Below are positions 43,080 to 54,175 of a DNA stretch of 64,000 bases, one piece after another. How positions within the stretch are numbered: position 1 is the first letter of the stretch; each line of letters begins with the position of its first letter. The DNA is taken from NCBI GenBank assembly GCA_963920575.1, contig OY986969.1:5590001-5654000 (forward strand). Reading direction: 5' to 3'. The notes below the pieces were generated by a model. The model worked only from the letters and a program-made list of their open reading frames with translations, made no database searches and was not told where the DNA came from. This DNA is from Narthecium ossifragum (lineage: Eukaryota > Streptophyta > Magnoliopsida > Dioscoreales > Nartheciaceae). The translations under genes were made by a program, and so were the position numbers.

Positions 43080-45120
43080 ATTTTTAATTCCAACTGTATT
43101 TTGCTTGACATGAAGGCAACTGTAAAGAGATGGGGCGGTGAGGAGGAGCAGGGCCGAAAGAACGACATGACCAATTGGCTGTCGGTCTCTCGGAGATGTA
43201 TATGCTGGAGGATGCGGGTGAACTCAAAATGGATGATCAGATTCAGATGCGAGAAATGGAGAACTTTTATGGAGCCTTATCTCGGCAACAGGATATTTCT
43301 CGGAACTAGTCTACTAGACACAGCTGGTTGCTGAAAGGTGATGAGAACTCCGACTTATTCCATGGGATGCTGAAGTCCCGTAGCCAAAAATCCAGAATCA
43401 TAGAGCTTGTATCTGAACAGGGAGAGGTCCTGTCAACGTCAGAGGATATTGGAAGGGAGTTCGAGCTCTTCTATAAAAATCTATGGGAGGATAGTGCTGC
43501 ACCTGGGGAGCTGACATGCCCTGACCTCCCAATGTTCTCTAAGGTAGTTGTTGAAGTCCTGGGAGGTGCTCTGGTGGACCAGGAGATCTCGGATGCAGTA
43601 AAGACTCTCGGTAGGGGACGTTGTCCGGGGCCGGATGGCATACCTATAGAGTTCTACAAAGAGTTAAGGAGTGTGGTTGGACCGGGAGTCTCCAAGAGTG
43701 TGAAAGGACTTCTTCTTCCGGGGATCTCTTCCACGGGCATGGAACGAGACGTTCATCTCTCTGATTCCAAAATGCATCAATCCTCGCCAGGTAAAGCAGT
43801 ATAGATTGATAAGCTTATGCAATGTGTCATATAAGGTTATTTCTATGATATTTGTACACATGCTTAAATGGGTGCTTGGTGAAGTTATTGACAACGAACA
43901 GTCAACGTTCGTCGTGGGGGAGGTGCATACAGGAGAATACTGCCATTGCCCAGTAGCTACTTCATTCAATATACAAGGCGCCTGCGGCTCACCCCCTCAT
44001 GGCACTTTAAGGTCAATATTCGGTCAGCGTACGAACAATGTACGATGTGGTTTCCTTGAGGAGGTTATGCCAGAGATGGGATGCCCGCAATCTTGGATCT
44101 CATGGGTGATGAGGTGTGTCTCAACATCAAAATTTTCCTTTATTATTAATGATCGGATGTTGGGCCGTGTCACCCCCTCAACGGGGCCTCCATTGGGGGT
44201 CCGTTGTCACCCTTTCTCTTCATCACGGTGCAGACCTCTCTCTCCCATATGTTGAATGCACAACACGGGGGCCTTGCCGGAGTGTGCTTCCCTAGAGCGG
44301 ACATGCGCATAACTCATCTTCTTCCCGCCGACGATTGCCTTCTTGTGACAGAGGCATCCTTGGAGGAAGCAATGCAAGTTATAGATATTTTTGACAGATG
44401 TAGAAAACTGTCGGGGTTGGAGCTCAACCCTACCAAGTCTAGGGTGAAGATTTCCCTATTAGTTAGACGCTCAAGAAGAAAGAGGCTGTGTAGGGCGGCT
44501 GGATATGGTGGAGGAGAAAAGAGCTTGGAAGTACCTAGGCATCCCTATATAAGTGGGAAGAGGCTGGGTAAGGGAGACTTCAGTGAACTCCTGGAGAATG
44601 TGGCTTAGAGGATATCCCATTGGAACCCCAAGAACCTGGCGTTTGCAGGGAATCATCCTTCTTCGGCAATCGGCACGTCTTGCAATCTCTCTCGGTCTAT
44701 ATGATGACCTCAACTCAAGTACCCAAAGGCATCTGAGGAGGATTTAGGGAATTGGGAGAGATTTTTTGTGGGGAGGACGCAGGTCAGGTTTATCTGTGGT
44801 AAGATGGTCCATGGCGTGTCTTCAGAAGGAGGATGGGGGACTTACTTTGAGAGAGCTTGATCTGTGGTAGAAATCCTTGAGACTTGTCACTGCGACCAAG
44901 TTGGTTTGTGAAGAGAAGACGCTATGGACTAGAGTAGTGAAGGCCAAGTACAGATGGCATGGGTTGCTTCCTCCGGACTCTCTGAGTAAACCAACCTCAA
45001 GCTTTTGGCGCAGCATCTATCGAAGCCTGCCGTTGCTGAGAAATAGCTTCAAATGGGTTCCGGGGTTGAATAGCAAGGTGAGTGTTCTCCAAGACTAGAG
45101 GGTTATGGACCTATGGTCCT
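43080..45120 (+). pseudogene. Old LINE, reverse transcriptase part
   Basis: A plus-strand L1-type ORF2 remnant spread over several frames. It has LLKGDENSDLFHGMLKSRSQ, GRCPGPDGIPIEFYK, then ISLCNVSYKVISMI, a catalytic motif changed to LPADDCLLVTEAS (FADD to PADD) and GLELNPTKSRVKIS. It continues to FWRSIYRSLPLLRNSFKWVP. Multiple stops and frameshifts make it non-functional. It breaks off near 45120 at LTR-like sequence and resumes at about 47605. Confidence 0.85.
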
Positions 45121-45124
45121 TCCT

Positions 45125-45727
45125 TTGTGTACTTAGGAAACTGATGCAGGACCAAGTCCAGACCAGACCGAGTCCGATCCGGAGCAACTCCCTAGACGAT
45201 TCGGGCGCGTTCGAACTCCATCCGTCCGACTCAGATCTCCGTACGACCCCGACCGTCAGATGGGCATAACTTTCGACCACGATGTCCGATCGGGGGGTGC
45301 GACCAGTCGAAACGACTGGCTCGACGAGCCTGCCAAGATTCATCAGAAATCAAAAATCTCTCCATGACCTTGACCTCCAAATCTCCAGATTCCTTTTCCT
45401 TTGGCTTAAAGGAAAGTTTTAGTGAAAAACTTTCCTTTTTAGGCAGTTTAGCGGTCTTCTATTTTTAGGAAGTTTCCTATTTCTAGTCGGTTTTTTCCTC
45501 TTTGAATTCCAGGTTCAGTTAATTGGATTAGGTTAATTCATGTTTGAGTCCATGTATGAGTTGATCTGGTCTCTCCTTAAACTTATAAAAGGAGGTCTTA
45601 GGGTTTGTAACAGGGAGTTTTGATGATGAATAAGAATTAGGGTTTGTTTTCTCCTCTTGAGAAATCTTGTTGTCTCTCCCATAGAGAGGTTCACGTTTAC
45701 CCTGCGCCAGAAACCTTCTTCTTTTAA
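45125..45727 (+). mobile_element. LTR-like sequence inserted in the old LINE (left part)
   Basis: Sequence foreign to the LINE, with a TATA-like TATAAAA at 45584-45590 in AACTTATAAAAGGAGG, followed by GGGTTTGT and a T-rich tract, as in plant retrotransposon LTRs. The Mutator-like element inserted at 45727; the right part is 47383-47604. The outer ends and target duplication were not resolved. Confidence 0.4.
45719..45727. repeat. Target site duplication TTCTTTTAA, left
   Basis: A perfect 9-bp repeat of 47374-47382, the duplication length typical of Mutator elements. Confidence 0.93.
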
Positions 45728-47373
45728 GGGTTAATAACATTTTACTCCCCTCTAGTTTGATAATATGTCAATTTACCCCCTATAGTTTAAAACGTGACAA
45801 AACGAACCCTTAATTTTTCAATGTGGTCGTTTTGCACCCAAATCTCAAACGCCGTTAATCGAGCTGACGGTAAACCGGTTAAATAGGTCATGTGTGACGC
45901 ACGTGACCCCGTTTGACCGGTTTTTCCCGGTTCAACCCGTTTTCATGCAGGTCACGTGCGAGCACTCTCATAGCACCGTCCTCTGCAGACGTGTAGTACT
46001 CCTCCGGCACGACGCCGGTGAACATGTACAGCTCCTCCACTCTCGATAGCGCGGCCGGGATTCCACCCTCGAATCGGTTGTGGCTCATGTCGATCACTTG
46101 AGCAGAGACCGGTTCAATGATCTGGAGTGGACCAGAGAACACGTTCCAGCCGACCTGGAGGATGGAGATGGGGGGGAGAAGATCCAGCTGTGAATGGGGC
46201 CAGAGAGGCGATTGGAGCTGAGATCGGGGTACTCAAGCCGGCAGAGTCTGGGGATAGAGCGATCGACCGGGCCGGAGAGGTGGTTGGATGAGAGATTGAG
46301 CTGGATGAGGGGAAGAGGGGTAGATCGCCGGAGAGGAGGTTGCGGGAGAGGATGAGGTGCTCGAGGGCAGGGAGGGAGGCGGGGAGAAGATCCAGCTAGG
46401 AATGGGGCCAGAGAGGCGGTTGGAGCTGAGATCGGGGTACTCAAGCCGACGGAGTCTGGGGAGAGAGCGATCGACCGGGCCGGAGAGGTGGTTGGATGAG
46501 AGTCGGGCGACAGAGCTCGCAGTCGGGGTTGGTGATGACGGAGAGATCGTCGGGCGGCGTTGGGGAGAGTCGTGGCGTCGTCAGCGAGGAGAGGGAGTGC
46601 CACAGGGGAAGATGGCGCGGCGGAGTGCGGGATCCGAAGGAGGCGGAGGGTCTCGACGACGGTCGAGCTCAGATGGAGGTCACCGGCGTCGGGGGAGATC
46701 ATCGGCTGTGAAGGGGGACCTCGGGAGGTTGGAACGGCGAAGGGGCGGAGATGCGCTGGGGATTGAAGTGGTTGTTGGGTTGTCGTCAGCGGGTGAGGGC
46801 TCGTCGAGTAGAGAAGGGAAGACGGAAGCGGGGCGTCGGAGGGGGAAGGGAAGACGGAGGAGCCGGTGATGTGGACGCGACCAAGGAAGTGGTGACGGCG
46901 GCAGCGACCGTGCTAGGATGATCCGGCGCCATCGACAGCGAGGAAAGAATGGAATGGCGACGGAGGAGTGGAAGAGAGAGAGAGAGCGGCGAGGTTGGAA
47001 CTCAGCGCTTTTGGAATCTCCGGCGAGGACTTGCAGCGGGGAGGCAAGCCGGCGACGGAGTTCCGGGCAAGGGCGGCGCGTCAATGATGACTCTGCCGGC
47101 CTGTGCTTGTCTCGAGAGGTGGGAAGAGGGGGAGGGAACGAGAGAGAGGCGTGAGTGAGAGGTGACGCCAGTGGGTTTAGCCGGTCAAACCGGTCAAAAT
47201 TAGTTAAATGAATCTATTCAGCCGGTTTGCCGTCAGCCCGGCTAACGGAGTTTAGCTGGTTGGGTGTAAAACGACCACATTGAAAAATTAAGGGTTCGTT
47301 TTGTCACGTTTTAAACTATAGGGGGTAAATTGACATATTGTTAAACTAGAGGGGAGTAAAATGTTATTAACCC
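45728..47373. mobile_element. Pack-MULE carrying leucine-rich-repeat gene fragments
   Basis: A 1646-bp Mutator-like element with near-perfect terminal inverted repeats of about 130 bp, starting GGGTTAATAACATTTTACTC at both ends and continuing through CCCCCTATAGTTTAAAACGTG and CATTGTGGTCG-type sequence. It is flanked by a perfect 9-bp duplication. The interior is GC-rich and contains LRR-coding fragments on the minus strand, but no transposase. The high identity of the terminal repeats and the intact duplication suggest a comparatively recent insertion. Confidence 0.93.
46010..46500 (-). pseudogene. Captured LRR receptor-like gene fragments
   Basis: On the minus strand the interior encodes LIQLNLSSNHLSGPVDRSIP and LEYPDLSSNRLSGPIHSW, canonical plant extracellular LRRs (LxLSxNxLSGxIP). 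Further on, VIDMSHNRFEGGIPAALSRV and ELYMFTGVVPEEYYTSAEDG lie in another frame. These match the ectodomain of LRR receptor-like proteins or kinases. A block of about 120 bp (46173-46294) is repeated at 46381-46502, spaced 208 bp, so one LRR pair is duplicated. There is no kinase or membrane segment. It is a fragment inside the transposon, not a gene. Confidence 0.8.
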
Positions 47374-47382
47374 TTCTTTTAA
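47374..47382. repeat. Target site duplication TTCTTTTAA, right
   Basis: The second copy of the 9-bp duplication. Confidence 0.93.
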
Positions 47383-47604
47383 CGTTGATAGAGCTAGGAG
47401 AAGTTTAAGCCGTTGTTAGGTATCCCCTTATCCCCATTTCTATCCTCAAATATTTAAAAAGTAATCGTTACTATTTTATCTCCATTCGACACCATCACTA
47501 GTGTACTTTTTTTCTATCCCTGTTCTATAACCCCACTCTTTCTAGTTTCTAACCCTGTTCCTCCTTGACTCATCTTTTCTAACCACAAACCAAACGGGGG
47601 GTTA
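47383..47604 (+). mobile_element. LTR-like sequence, right part
   Basis: Continues the sequence interrupted at 45727. It ends near AACCACAAACCAAACGGGG, where LINE-like coding sequence resumes. Confidence 0.35.
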
Positions 47605-47945
47605 AAAGGTTTGGGAGTTTATTTGCTCGGATGGAGGGTGGAGAAGAAGGAAGGTTATATCAGTGTTTGGTGAAGGCATGGCACAACATATCCTAAGGAT
47701 GGAGATTGGGGGGAGGTTGACAGAGGGAGCGATTTGGACGCCACGCATGACGCGTCGGGGAGGATTAGTTCAAAATCAGCTTTCCTGTTGAGCTATGAGG
47801 ATATATAGGAGGATATTTGAAAATGCAGGGGAACAATTCAGATCGACTGCTGTCTGGCGGGGTCCTTTTGGGCCTAGAGTTCAGGCCCTTCTTATGGAAG
47901 TTGATCCATAAGAAGAGATCTGTGGTGGATTTGGAAATGAAGAGA
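47605..47945 (+). pseudogene. Old LINE, zinc-binding region (continuation)
   Basis: Across plus-strand frames this encodes ATHDASGRISSKSAFLLSYE and, after a stop, STAVWRGPFGPRVQALLMEV. This aligns in order with the WVWGPAGKVTTSSCYKF and IWKAPVGPRVRHFLWKL region of the younger LINE. It is the expected downstream part of the remnant at 43080-45120 and is separated from it by the LTR-like and Mutator insertions. Confidence 0.6.
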
Positions 47946-50039
47946 TCTTTGTGTGTTTGAAGGCCAGAGAGCAATTTGTGCCGGACAAGGCATGATATAT
48001 AAAAACAAGTATATCATGTGAAGCAATCAGAAAACAAAAATAGAAAAGAAAATATAAGTTCAGCAAATTAATATGACAGAATATTATAAAGAGAGGATAA
48101 GACACTAACATTCTTAATTAATTACCTCCGAAAACAACAATTGATGCAGTAATTGTAGACTCCAAAACTTATGTATATAAAAACTTTGAGGCTAGTCTGT
48201 GTTTTGTCATGAATTTAGCTAACTCAGTTTATCATAACTCTCAGTGTTTTCTTAGGAAAACTTAAGGATAACAAGTTGGATTAATTGTTATATATATATA
48301 TATATATAATTAATTACAGCCTCCCTCCTGTTGGGAAAAAAAACTGCTAGCCGGATTATAAAAAAACAAGACTCATCACCCTCTTCTATCTTGTATCGGT
48401 TTAAGCTTTTGGGATGATAAGTGAAGCCGATAATAACAGCTGGCCATCACGAAGGTGGGCCCGGCCAGGATCATAGAGTTAGGATAATTAAAAGTCGACT
48501 GCTAAATTATTTAAGGACCATTAAATTAGTGACTCTCACAAATTTTTCCAAGAGATGGTTGTTTTAGTTTGAGCAGACAGACAAACGTCATATCTATCAC
48601 CTTAATTCTCGGTGAAGAAAAGCATCTTTTATCTCTCTCTCTCTCTCTCTCTCTTGCATATCAAGGTATAAAATCGGATAGGATCTCAGAAACTCGCGGC
48701 GCATATATATATATATATATGCAACATCATCATCAGTTTGAGTTTCTTTCGTGTAGAAATGGTTTTGGCCAACAAATTCAGCAGCATCTTTCTTTCTTGG
48801 TATAATATATACATACATTTAAATATTTAATTAGGATTTAGGAGATCAATCAGCAGGTTGAGCTTTCAATTAATTAATTAATTAATTAATTAATTAATTA
48901 TACTTCTTCAATTCATTTGTAACCCTAATTAATTTGAGGTAGAAAGTCTCATCTGCCATTTGAGCTAGACCCGGCTAATTAATAATAACCTGATAAGTAA
49001 CCCTAATTAATAATAACGTGCGTGTTTCGCGTTGCATTGTCTTTTTTTTGTGTGTGTGCGTGTCCTATTCGAATTGCGGGGGGGCCTATTTGAAATGGTT
49101 TGGCCAACAATTAATCATTTCTATGAATAATTAGTTGGTCGTAATTAATTAGTCATATATAAAACTTCATGTGCTTCTCGTGACATTTATTATGTATTAT
49201 TCTAGACCAATTAGGCAAACAAGAATGTGATTCTCAATTCAACTATACTAGTCTATTATTAACACTCTTTCACCATCATGGCAATGGCAAGGCATTGACC
49301 ATGAATATAATGTTTTTGGATTAGAGATTTAATTACTCAAAAATCTAATTAATTAAGACTGGAACTAACCAGATGATTAAACTATACATTCTAACTAATA
49401 ATAATATGATAGTCCTAATTTTCAATCATATGCTTCTCATGACATGTTTGAGTTTACTGCAATATTCATTATGGAAAGTAATTAAGTAGAACTGCATTCT
49501 ATTCTATGGAATATATGAGCTGCATTAATTTGTTTCTATACCATACTACTTCACTGCTTAATTAATTACATTATAAGCAAAGCACTAGAGTAGTACATGA
49601 ATAATTCCATCCATGTCATTCAGGTCACTCATTTACTAGCTAGAACAAGACACGGAAACAAATGGAACAAATGGAATCATATAGTACACTAGTACAAGAA
49701 GCTTTGCAGTAAATATATATAGCTGATGAGGATGACAACTTTGTAAACTTTTTAGCAGTGAGCTGGTGTCTGCAGGTTTATTAATATACATATACATATA
49801 TATATATATATATATGCCTTGCAGCTGACTGTACTAGTTAGCTGGAGTACATCCGACAGTATTCCTTGCTGATCTGCACAAATTAATATGATAGGTTTCT
49901 CGTGCGTTGCGTGGCTAAGCGTAAAAATATCCGTGTGGTCCATCATGTCTTGATGCACAATCGATCCAAAGATCGACAGCTCAAATCGAGCAGAAATACT
50001 AAAAATATCTCTTAACAAAAAGGAAAACTCATCCGGCAA
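47946..50039. other. AT-rich intergenic sequence with microsatellites
   Basis: No gene was recognised. Simple repeats include (TA)n at about 48290-48308, (CT)n at about 48630-48654, (AT)n at about 48704-48720, (TTAA)n at about 48868-48900 and (AT)n at about 49790-49815. Confidence 0.6.
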
Positions 50040-50059
50040 TTAAGGTAACCAACCAGAAA

Positions 50060-50355
50060 AACTTGCATATGATTGGATCAAAATCCTCCAACACTTAAGC
50101 CCACCAGCAAGCTGCAAGGCCCTGCATATATATTCCAAAAAGCTCAGCCTCTTCACAAGACTGCGCCTCCATTGCTTCCAAAATCGCCACCCAAATAGAC
50201 CCATCTTGACGCTTAAGCAAAACACCAACACCCGACGATCCATCTAGAAAGGAGCCATCTGTTACCGCCAAACATACCCCTTGCTGCTCGCTCGTCTCTA
50301 CCATCACTATGAACAAAATATTGATCCTCCCTAATATAGTTACGCCAATACTCAC
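50060..50355 (-). pseudogene. LINE RNase H fragment
   Basis: The minus-strand frame encodes VCLAVTDGSFLDGSSGVGVL and AILEAMEAQSCEEAELFGIY, the Asp and Glu segments of an RNase H domain of the kind that ends plant LINE ORF2 (RVT_3 type). Nothing upstream or downstream extends it, so it is an isolated remnant. Confidence 0.65.
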
Positions 50356-50459
50356 CTACCAACCTTCTACTGATCCTAAGTTTATTTTAATGATGCTAAT
50401 ATATGTTAGATGATAAAATATAAGTTTAATATTTATTTTTTCTTAAATTGGAAGGGTTT

Positions 50460-51869
50460 AAATTCAATTTATAGAAAATCTTGTACTGATGGTCAATGCA
50501 TATATAGACCACGGGGTGGCACGGCCGTTGCGCCCTACTTAGCCAAAATTGAAATTTGGCTGACGGACGAACCATGCATCGATCATGAAGTGCCATTTTC
50601 ATGACAGAGCCTCACGGTTGATGCGCTGGACGATGTACGGATCGACAACGATAAATGTTTGTTCATTTTCTTGAATGGCTATGTGTTGGCTTGTAGGGAA
50701 CTTGTTTTTGAATGTTTTAGGTTGACGGAGGATGCACGGATCGACCGTAAGCCATGTTGATTAAAGCAAAGATAGCGGAGCATCGACACTGGATGCATCT
50801 TTTCGTCACAGAGGGTGATGGTCGATGTGACGGTGGATGCGTGAATCAACCGCAAAGGAAGAAAGCTACTTTATGTACACAACAGCTGATGTGGTGAATG
50901 ATGCATGGATCGACCACCAACGTGTGCGGACTTAAAAATAGAGCCGCTGGAGAGTTGCAGGGAGCCGTTAAAGCTGGTTGAAAGGCCAATATAAGTACTT
51001 TTAAGTTGTAAACTTGCAAATTATTGATTACTATTATTTGTGAGCATTTGGGCAAGCTTAAAATCAACTTTCTACTATTTCCTCTTGAGCTTAAACCTTT
51101 GTAAATCTTCTTCAAGTGTGAAAAAGATCATTGCGAAGCATCCAATCATTTTTTGGAGTGGTTGTAAGGTTTCTTTCCAAGCACCCGGAAGCTTGGAGGA
51201 AAGCTTGTAAAATGTTTTGCAAGTAGTGGAACTTCGAGGAGGACCTTGAGTGAAGTGGACGTAGACCACGAGTTGGGTCGAACCACTATAAAATACGGTG
51301 TAATCTTTCTATCTCTACTATCATTCTTGAAATTGCATGTTTAGATTGTTTTCATCTTTTTTGCAAGCATATGGCATATAGATTTATAAAAAAAAGGTTC
51401 AATTCAACCCCCCCCTTGGATGTTCGATTGGTATTTCTCTATTTTGAGGTTTAACAACCCTAGAGGATCATATTTAGAAATGAAAAACACATAGGGACAA
51501 GCTACCAATAGGCCACTCTTCGGTGGCCCCTACCGGGCAATTGGTCGGCGGTGCGGCGACGCTTGGCGGAGTTTAAGGAGTGATGATCTTTCTGTTCCTG
51601 AACCCTTGTATAGTTAGCTTTCTACGGGAGTATATAAATGTTTGTAACTGATTTCCCCCTCTTTGAGTTTTTGTAGACTTGTACTCTAGGAATTGTAATA
51701 TTTGAGTTTGAGGTTTCTGTTGATGTTAGAGTTGCTAATTGAGGGTACTTAATGAATTGCTTAAGGAGACCAATAGGTTAGAGCTAACCCTCGCCATATT
51801 TTCCGCAGTTGGTTATTTTCCGGTTCACGTCCCTGGCCCGATTGGGCTTTCACGGGTCGGGGCGTGACA
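50460..51869 (+). mobile_element. LTR fragment ending GGGTCGGGGCGTGACA
   Basis: The right end matches the end of the solo LTR (GGGTCGGGGTGTGACA), and it carries an internal palindrome-like array. It directly abuts the broken mobile-domain ORF. The left end could not be found; no TGTGA..CCCG start was seen, so this copy is probably truncated. Confidence 0.55.
50600..50920. repeat. Degenerate GGTCGA-type array in the LTR fragment
   Basis: Repeated GATGCACGGATCGACC-, GGTCGATGTGACGG- and CGGATCGAC-type words occur three to four times, with CAGAG(C/G) words nearby. It is a worn relative of the 17178-17490 array. Confidence 0.6.
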
Positions 51870-52628
51870 TTTAATATAGCCTCTAACAGGTTTCTTGGCA
51901 GGAAGACAGAGAAAGAACTTACACAACCAATAATATATAAAGGCTAATTGTTCTCGAGCGTTTGGTAGGTCATCGGTGTCTTCTAGCTTGGCATAAGTGT
52001 TAATAAAAACACCATAATTTTTATCAATCTCAAAAACTGTATCGCGATGAGGAAGTTCCATATTGGTCGAAATAAGTTCGCAAAGTGGGGAGAGAATGGT
52101 CAAAAGATCGATATCTAAGAGGGTAATAGAGAGAGTGCCAAAAGGAAAAATAAAATTATTATACTCCATCGATCAAAAAAGAAATGACGAGAGAAGTAAG
52201 TTGGGCTTTGAGCAGGAATTCTAGTGCTCAAATCTAAGAAATCCAAAATGCCCGCATCAGAGAATATTTGCTTTGATTCAGAATGGTTGATCATTCTGGT
52301 ATGCCATTCGATGAACTTGTCATCAGTCAAAGGCCATGGGATAATAGGGTTTCTAGAGGAAAGAGTAGATAAGTTGAGTGATTTGGAAAAAGGTAACTCG
52401 CCGGAAAGAGGAAAAGAATTAACAATGGCCATATTTTCAGTAGAAAGGGAAGGAAGATGTTCAGGGACGAAGCAAGGGCCAAGACTGAATAACCCTGGAA
52501 TTTGAAACACCATCTTTGACCAAATACATTCCTCTGACTTCATATGATCGCAGCAGCTCGTTGAAATCCGCATAACCTTTACTTATATCTTTATGGACGA
52601 CCTCGTCTGCTTTGATTTCGCGAACCAT
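51870..52628 (-). pseudogene. Plant mobile domain (PMD) protein, broken
   Basis: Minus-strand frames encode MVREIKADEVVHKDISKGYA, then after a frame change VFQIPGLFSLGPCFVPEHLP, WPLTDDKFIEWHTRMINHSE and SDAGILDFLDLSTRIPAQSP. After a second frame change near 52150 they encode NNFIFPFGTLSITLLDIDLL and REQLAFIYYWLCKFFLCLPA. The order (WxxxM, AGI, RW...FxFPxGxxSITLxD, YWLCKxxF) is that of the plant mobile domain (aminotransferase-like family), found in host MAIN/MAIL proteins and in transposons. It is cut off at 51870 by the LTR fragment. Lying antisense just before a plus-strand LTR, it fits the antisense ORF described for Tat-lineage gypsy elements; this assignment is an inference. Confidence 0.7.
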
Positions 52629-52968
52629 GCTGGAAAATAGGATGCTTGTGGATAAGGAGAAAAAGATCAATCACGCGCCGCAACAGTAGAAAGCTAAGAG
52701 AATTTTGGGAGCAAAACCCTAATGGCAAAAGGAAGAAGAGAGCCAATAGAACTATGGCTAAAAGGGTAGAGTTGTCAGATGGCGTACGATGCATTAAATG
52801 CGGGATTTAAAGAGATATGGAAAGAAAATGAAAATTAAGCGGCGATTCGATTTCCTAGAGAATTATCATGATTAGTTTTAGTTGATAATAGGAAAGCTAT
52901 CAAATCGCGTAAGATGCGGTTATCTCGTCATAAATGCAATCTCCTCGATCACCGCATGGGAGGCAAAA
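52629..52968 (+). other. Untranslated part of the putative Tat-like element
   Basis: Sequence between the antisense ORF start and the LTR. It ends in purine-rich GGGAGGCAAAA, a plausible polypurine tract. Confidence 0.4.
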
Positions 52969-53975
52969 TGTTAACTAAAATAATGATTAACAAATCAATG
53001 GTTGACACGTCAGCTTAATAAAAATGGCCGATGGCCTTTCCAATCTAACTGGACGATCATATTCTATAATGTGTAGGAAGTCATCAACCAAATGAAGCAA
53101 GACAAGAGAAGCATCGGCCATGGGTGATAATGATCTATACACAAAAGAAGCATCAGCCTTGGGCGATGATGATCCGTACACAAAAAAAAGCTTCGGCCAA
53201 GAAGAATGAGATGGCAACTTAAGAAAGATCATCGACCAAAGTTAGGACCTGACAACACAAGTAAAGCTCATCACCCAGATGCAACCGTCATCGATCAAAC
53301 CGTGACGTGGAGAAATGTTGAAAGAGCGGAGAACGTGGGACACGCGGCTCATCAAGAGTGAAAGATGGAAGATAGTGGAGAACGTGCTAAGCGGGAGTTA
53401 CCAGACGGTTTAACCGCTTAAGTATAAATAGTCTTCTATTTCACTATGTAATCTCTCTCGCAAACCAAATCTAGAGCCTACGAGCCTGATGTTTTCTTTC
53501 AATATGTTTTTTATTCATGTAAGTTATTTTATTTAATGAAATGAATAAGTTTCTTTTAATCTTTGTTCTTTTTCTTCGCATAATGTAGTATTAACTTACT
53601 GTTCTGTAGGATTAGAACTTTAAAATGCTTTCTTTATCGTTTTCCTTAGAAGCTTTCTTTACCGTTTTCTTTAAATTAGTTTAATTTAAGAGCTTTAGTA
53701 TTTTAATCTAGATTAATTTTAACGGTAGGTTTAAATTCATCTTTTCTTTGATTTAGTGATTTAGGATAATCTTTACTGCTTTCTAGATTAACTTAGCAGT
53801 TTTTAGATAACTTTTCTATTTTTAGTAGATTAATTTAAGTTTAAATTAGGTTTAATCTAGATAACTAGTACTTATTAAATAATTAAGTTAGGTTCAATTC
53901 AGGTTTCTGTTTAACTTAACACCTCTGTTTGAACTAAGTTTGAAGGAGTTGATCCCATATCACAATTATCTGATA
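52969..53975 (+). mobile_element. LTR (3') of a putative Tat-like gypsy element, runs into the gap
   Basis: Begins TGTTAACTAAAATAATG after a purine-rich tract and contains a TATA box TATAAATA at 53423-53430 with a transcription-start-like context. AT-rich U3/R/U5-like sequence follows. The end is not visible because of the N run. Internal short repeats (CATCGGCC, GATGATGATCCGTACAC) occur near 53110-53205. Confidence 0.5.
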
Positions 53976-54175
53976 NNNNNNNNNNNNNNNNNNNNNNNNN
54001 NNNNNNNNNNNNNNNNNNNNNNNNNNNNNNNNNNNNNNNNNNNNNNNNNNNNNNNNNNNNNNNNNNNNNNNNNNNNNNNNNNNNNNNNNNNNNNNNNNNN
54101 NNNNNNNNNNNNNNNNNNNNNNNNNNNNNNNNNNNNNNNNNNNNNNNNNNNNNNNNNNNNNNNNNNNNNNNNNNN
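53976..54175. other. Assembly gap (200 N)
   Basis: Exactly 200 N. The true length is unknown; predicted frames across it are meaningless. Confidence 0.99.

Noticed and set aside
50381..50400. TTTAA followed by TGATGC as the left end of the LTR fragment ending at 51869
   Set aside because: The 5-bp match to TTTAA after 51869 is weak in AT-rich DNA, and the sequence lacks the TGTGA..CCCG start seen in related LTRs.
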